DNA from: Bacteroidota bacterium
Lineage (GTDB): Bacteria; Bacteroidota; Bacteroidia; Bacteroidales; Prolixibacteraceae
DNA: 8,507 nt
NCBI GenBank assembly: GCA_030695265.1
Contig: JAUYTA010000508.1
Coordinates: 1 to 8,507 of the forward strand
Reading direction: 5' to 3'
Shown: positions 6,138 through 8,507 of the stretch, in pieces
Position numbering within the stretch: position 1 is the first letter of the stretch
How the letters are laid out: every line of letters begins with the position of its first letter
Made by a program: the position numbers and the translations under genes
The notes under the pieces: generated by a model
Told to the model about the DNA's origin: nothing
Databases searched by the model: none
Seen by the model: only the letters and a program-made list of their open reading frames with translations

Positions 6138-7550
6138 ATGAAAGAAAAATCAAACCAAGGAATGAACAGACGTAATTTTCTGGGACTTTCTGCAATTGGA
6201 CTTACAGGACTTACCATTCTTCCAAGCTGGACTATTAATGGCACCCGCATTGCACCAAGCGACCGGGTAGTGATGGGCTTTATCGGTTTGGGGCAACAGG
6301 CGCTTTCCGACTTTGCCGGATTTGGAAGTGTGCCGGGAATTCAGGTGGCCGCTTGCTGCGATGTTGATACAATGAAGCAGCAGCGTTTCAAAAAACGCGT
6401 GGAAGCATGGCAAGCTACCAAGTCGCAGGCTACCCGTTGCGACATGTACGAAAATTACGAAGAACTGCTCGAACGCAAAGATATTGATGCCATTGAAGTT
6501 GCAACACCCGATCATTGGCACGCACTGCAAACCATCCATGCTTGTCAGGCAGGAAAAGATGTGTATGTACAAAAACCATTGGCATTCACCATTGCTGAAG
6601 GACTTCAGATGGTGAAAGTTGCGCGTGGAAACAAACGCATCGTTCAGGTTGGAAGCCAGCAGCGTTCGAGCAAAGAATTTCAGAAAGCAATCGAGTTGGT
6701 GCAATCTGGAGCGATTGGGCACATCGAAAAAGTATATGCCAAAGTAGGTGCACCACCAAAACCGCTCGATCTGCCTGAAATGCCAATTCCCGGAAACCTG
6801 AATTTTAACCTCTGGATGGGGCCATTAAACGATTCCAAAATTCATTATCATCCTGATCTTTGTCCACCTATTTCACTCGATCCTGAAGAAAAAGAAAAAC
6901 TTTGGGGTGCATGGCGTTGGTACCGCGAAACCGGCAATGGCTTTACCGCCGACTGGGGCGCTCACATGTTCGATATCTCGCAGGCCGCGATCGGAATGGA
7001 TGGTTCAGGCCCTTCGTTGATTACTCCTGCAGGTTATAACGGGCAGAAATACCTGACATTTAAATACCTGAATGGCATTGAAATGACCGAACAACCCTAT
7101 CTGGAAGATATGGAAGGAGCTCAGGGTATAAAATTCATCGGAACAAAAGGATGGATAGAAGTAGCCCGCGGTTACCTTGCTTGTTCGGATGCGTCGCTGG
7201 TTCCGGCAGAACTTGCAGGACGTCGCCCGAAGAAAATGACTCCCGAAGAACGCAAAAAAATGTATGAGGAAATGCAAAAAAGCGCTGCCAAGGGTGGCGG
7301 AAGCTTTGAAATCAGTTCGCCACACATGCAGAATTTTGTCGATTCAGTTCGTTCGCGCAAAGATACCATCGCCCCTATCGAAGTGGGTTGCAGCACCAAC
7401 ACCCTTTGCTGCCTGGGAAATATAGCCACCGAACTGGGCCGCCCTGTAAGCTGGAATCCTGCAACTTTGAGTTTCGGCGACGACAAGGAAGCCGCTGCAC
7501 ACCGCTTGAACAGCTATGAATACCGGAATCCTTATAACTTATACAAATAA
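6138..7550 (+). CDS. Gfo/Idh/MocA-family oxidoreductase with Tat signal
   Basis: A 470-residue NAD(P)-dependent oxidoreductase predicted to act on a sugar, cyclitol or glycoside. The N-terminus has NRRNFLGLS (10-18) followed by a hydrophobic stretch (19-29), a Tat-type signal implying export already folded with its cofactor. The Rossmann domain begins at VVMGFIGLGQQA (44-55) and continues to ATPDHWHA (122-129). The usual EKP motif reads QKP (145-147), keeping the Lys. DWGAHMFDI (272-280) is the typical C-terminal-domain motif carrying a candidate catalytic His. ATG 6138 is preferred over GTG 6102, which lies in the predicted promoter. ATG 6162 would also keep the signal, but AGG directly abuts it. 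The gene follows the divergent regulator and precedes a TIM-barrel isomerase-like gene by 178 bp. The substrate is unknown. Confidence 0.88.
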   Translation: MKEKSNQGMNRRNFLGLSAIGLTGLTILPSWTINGTRIAPSDRVVMGFIGLGQQALSDFAGFGSVPGIQVAACCDVDTMKQQRFKKRVEAWQATKSQATRCDMYENYEELLERKDIDAIEVATPDHWHALQTIHACQAGKDVYVQKPLAFTIAEGLQMVKVARGNKRIVQVGSQQRSSKEFQKAIELVQSGAIGHIEKVYAKVGAPPKPLDLPEMPIPGNLNFNLWMGPLNDSKIHYHPDLCPPISLDPEEKEKLWGAWRWYRETGNGFTADWGAHMFDISQAAIGMDGSGPSLITPAGYNGQKYLTFKYLNGIEMTEQPYLEDMEGAQGIKFIGTKGWIEVARGYLACSDASLVPAELAGRRPKKMTPEERKKMYEEMQKSAAKGGGSFEISSPHMQNFVDSVRSRKDTIAPIEVGCSTNTLCCLGNIATELGRPVSWNPATLSFGDDKEAAAHRLNSYEYRNPYNLYK

Positions 7551-7572
7551 CCAAAATTGATTGTCCGTTTAC

Positions 7573-7692
7573 TTACCTAATTGGTTTTTTGCAGCAGTCA
7601 TTTGTTGTCAGTCATAGTCATTAAGTTGTCAGTTCCCGACAACTTAATGACCACCAAATGACTATTAAATGACTTTAAATGACATTAGGTAA
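7573..7692. repeat. Three nested inverted repeats (MITE- or REP-like block)
   Basis: Inner arms of 14 bp, GTCATTAAGTTGTC (7617-7630) and GACAACTTAATGAC (7638-7651), have a 7-nt loop. Middle arms are AGTCATTTG (7596-7604) and CAAATGACT (7655-7663). Outer arms are TTACCTAAT (7573-7581) and ATTAGGTAA (7684-7692). AAATGAC also recurs at 7656, 7667 and 7677. The block fills most of the gap between the two enzyme genes. No T-run follows, so it is not a standard terminator. It could be a miniature mobile repeat or an mRNA-processing and stability structure. Confidence 0.65.
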
Positions 7693-7728
7693 ATTAAAAG
7701 ATATTCATTAACCAAAACTTAAAAAAAG

Positions 7729-8507
7729 ATGGAAACAAAACGTGATTTTCTAAAAAAATTATCCTTACTCACAGTTGGTGGTTTCATGGCCGGAAGCGTG
7801 GCTCCTGTTTTAGCTTCAACCAAAAGTACTCCAACAGTTGCCGGAAAGAAAGTAATTGGATTGCAGATATATTCCCTTGGTAAAGAACTGACAGACAATG
7901 TTCCTTCAGGAATGAAGAAGATAGCTGAAATCGGTTACAGTACCATCGAACTTGCTGGTTACGGCAACCGCAAAATGGGACAATACGAAGTGGGCGAATA
8001 TCGAAAAATTGTGGATGAGGCGGGATTAAAAATTACCAGTTCACATGTAAATCCTCCGGAGCGAAAATTCACCAAAGAAAATGTGGCCAAAATTTCTGAT
8101 TTCTGGAAGCAAGCCGTTGAGGATCATGTGAAAATGGGCGTTAAATCACTGGTTCAGCCAATGATGCCTTCTATTGAAAACCACGAGGATGCAAAACTAG
8201 TGTGCGAAGTGTTCAACAATGCCGGCGAAATTTCAAAAGTTGCCGGAATTAAATGGGGTTACCACAACCACAACATGGAGTTTAAACGGATTGCAAAACC
8301 TGGCGAAACTCCGCCATCAGGTCCATTTGCCGCGTTCATACCGTTTGGCGATATCATTTATGACCTGCTGCTTGAAGGAACCGATCCGAACCTGGTATTT
8401 TTTGAAATGGACGTTTACTGGACCGTGATGGGACAAATGGATCCGCTGGAATATTTTGAAAAGTACCCAACCCGTTTCCCGGTTTTGCACATCAAAGACC
8501 GCTCTGT
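7729..8507 (+). CDS. TIM-barrel sugar phosphate isomerase/epimerase-like protein, exported (3' end missing)
   Basis: The first 259 residues are present; the stop lies beyond the window. The fold is the xylose isomerase-like TIM barrel (AP endonuclease family 2 superfamily), used by sugar isomerases and epimerases. Visible signatures are VIGLQIYSL (42-50) on the first strand, SSHVNP (104-109), the metal-site-like YHNHNMEF (178-185), EMDVYW (226-231) and HIKD (254-257), which supply typical metal-binding His, Glu and Asp residues. The N-terminus KRDFLKKLSLL plus a hydrophobic segment resembles a Tat signal with KR in place of RR. The ATG at 7729 follows an A-rich stretch without a strong Shine-Dalgarno. 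It probably belongs to the same catabolic unit as the upstream oxidoreductase. The reaction cannot be named from sequence. Confidence 0.85.
   Translation, partial: METKRDFLKKLSLLTVGGFMAGSVAPVLASTKSTPTVAGKKVIGLQIYSLGKELTDNVPSGMKKIAEIGYSTIELAGYGNRKMGQYEVGEYRKIVDEAGLKITSSHVNPPERKFTKENVAKISDFWKQAVEDHVKMGVKSLVQPMMPSIENHEDAKLVCEVFNNAGEISKVAGIKWGYHNHNMEFKRIAKPGETPPSGPFAAFIPFGDIIYDLLLEGTDPNLVFFEMDVYWTVMGQMDPLEYFEKYPTRFPVLHIKDRS

Noticed and set aside
6150..7486. Several antisense reading frames across the oxidoreductase gene
   Set aside because: They are shadows of a well-supported gene and show no domains or start signals.
7617..7651. Rho-independent terminator after the oxidoreductase gene
   Set aside because: The stem is strong, but no T-tract follows on either strand, and the stem is AT-rich and part of a larger nested palindrome.
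7656..7683. CRISPR-like or iteron array from repeated AAATGAC
   Set aside because: The units are only 7-8 bp with 10-11 bp spacing and no spacer-length unique segments; no cas or replication gene is nearby.

Overview
The window looks like a chromosomal segment of a member of the Bacteroidota, probably Bacteroidales/Marinilabiliales-like. The reasons are: several promoter-like sites match the Bacteroidota pattern (TTG/TTTG, about 18-20 bp, TAnnTTTG); Shine-Dalgarno sequences are weak or absent; intergenic DNA is AT-rich; and the gene families present (DUF4143 ATPases, NUDIX-winged-helix sugar regulators, Tat-type Gfo/Idh/MocA oxidoreductases with TIM-barrel sugar isomerases) are common in that phylum. 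This assignment is inference; no rRNA or marker gene is present.

Layout. Bases 2-2294 are a complete-looking insertion sequence on the minus strand, bounded by 15-bp perfect terminal inverted repeats. It encodes a helix-turn-helix ORF (1755-2213) and a DDE transposase ORF (26-1657). The two are out of frame by one base and meet at a run of eight A; removing one A would give a single 728-residue protein. Bases 2295-2479 hold no gene but contain two palindromic REP-like units. Two paralogous ATPases of the AAA/DUF4143 type follow on the minus strand (2480-3685 and 3927-5174). They are separated by 241 bp that carry hairpins and a promoter-like site, so each probably has its own promoter.

A NUDIX-fold transcriptional regulator (5282-6034, minus) with a degenerate catalytic box is divergent from a predicted Tat-exported Gfo/Idh/MocA oxidoreductase (6138-7550, plus). 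That gene is followed by a predicted exported TIM-barrel sugar isomerase/epimerase-like protein (7729 to the window end, incomplete). The divergent spacer contains back-to-back promoter-like sites and a TGTGT-N7-ACACA palindrome. The simplest reading is a sugar or glycoside catabolic operon controlled by a ligand-sensing NUDIX regulator. A 120-bp block of three nested inverted repeats lies between the two enzyme genes.

I see no RNA genes, CRISPR array or recognisable defence system. The best candidates for something new are the NUDIX-controlled exported redox/isomerase locus, the one-base transposase split at a homopolymer, the nested palindromic block at 7573-7692, and the paired DUF4143 ATPases that both have cysteine where a nuclease-like lysine is usual.
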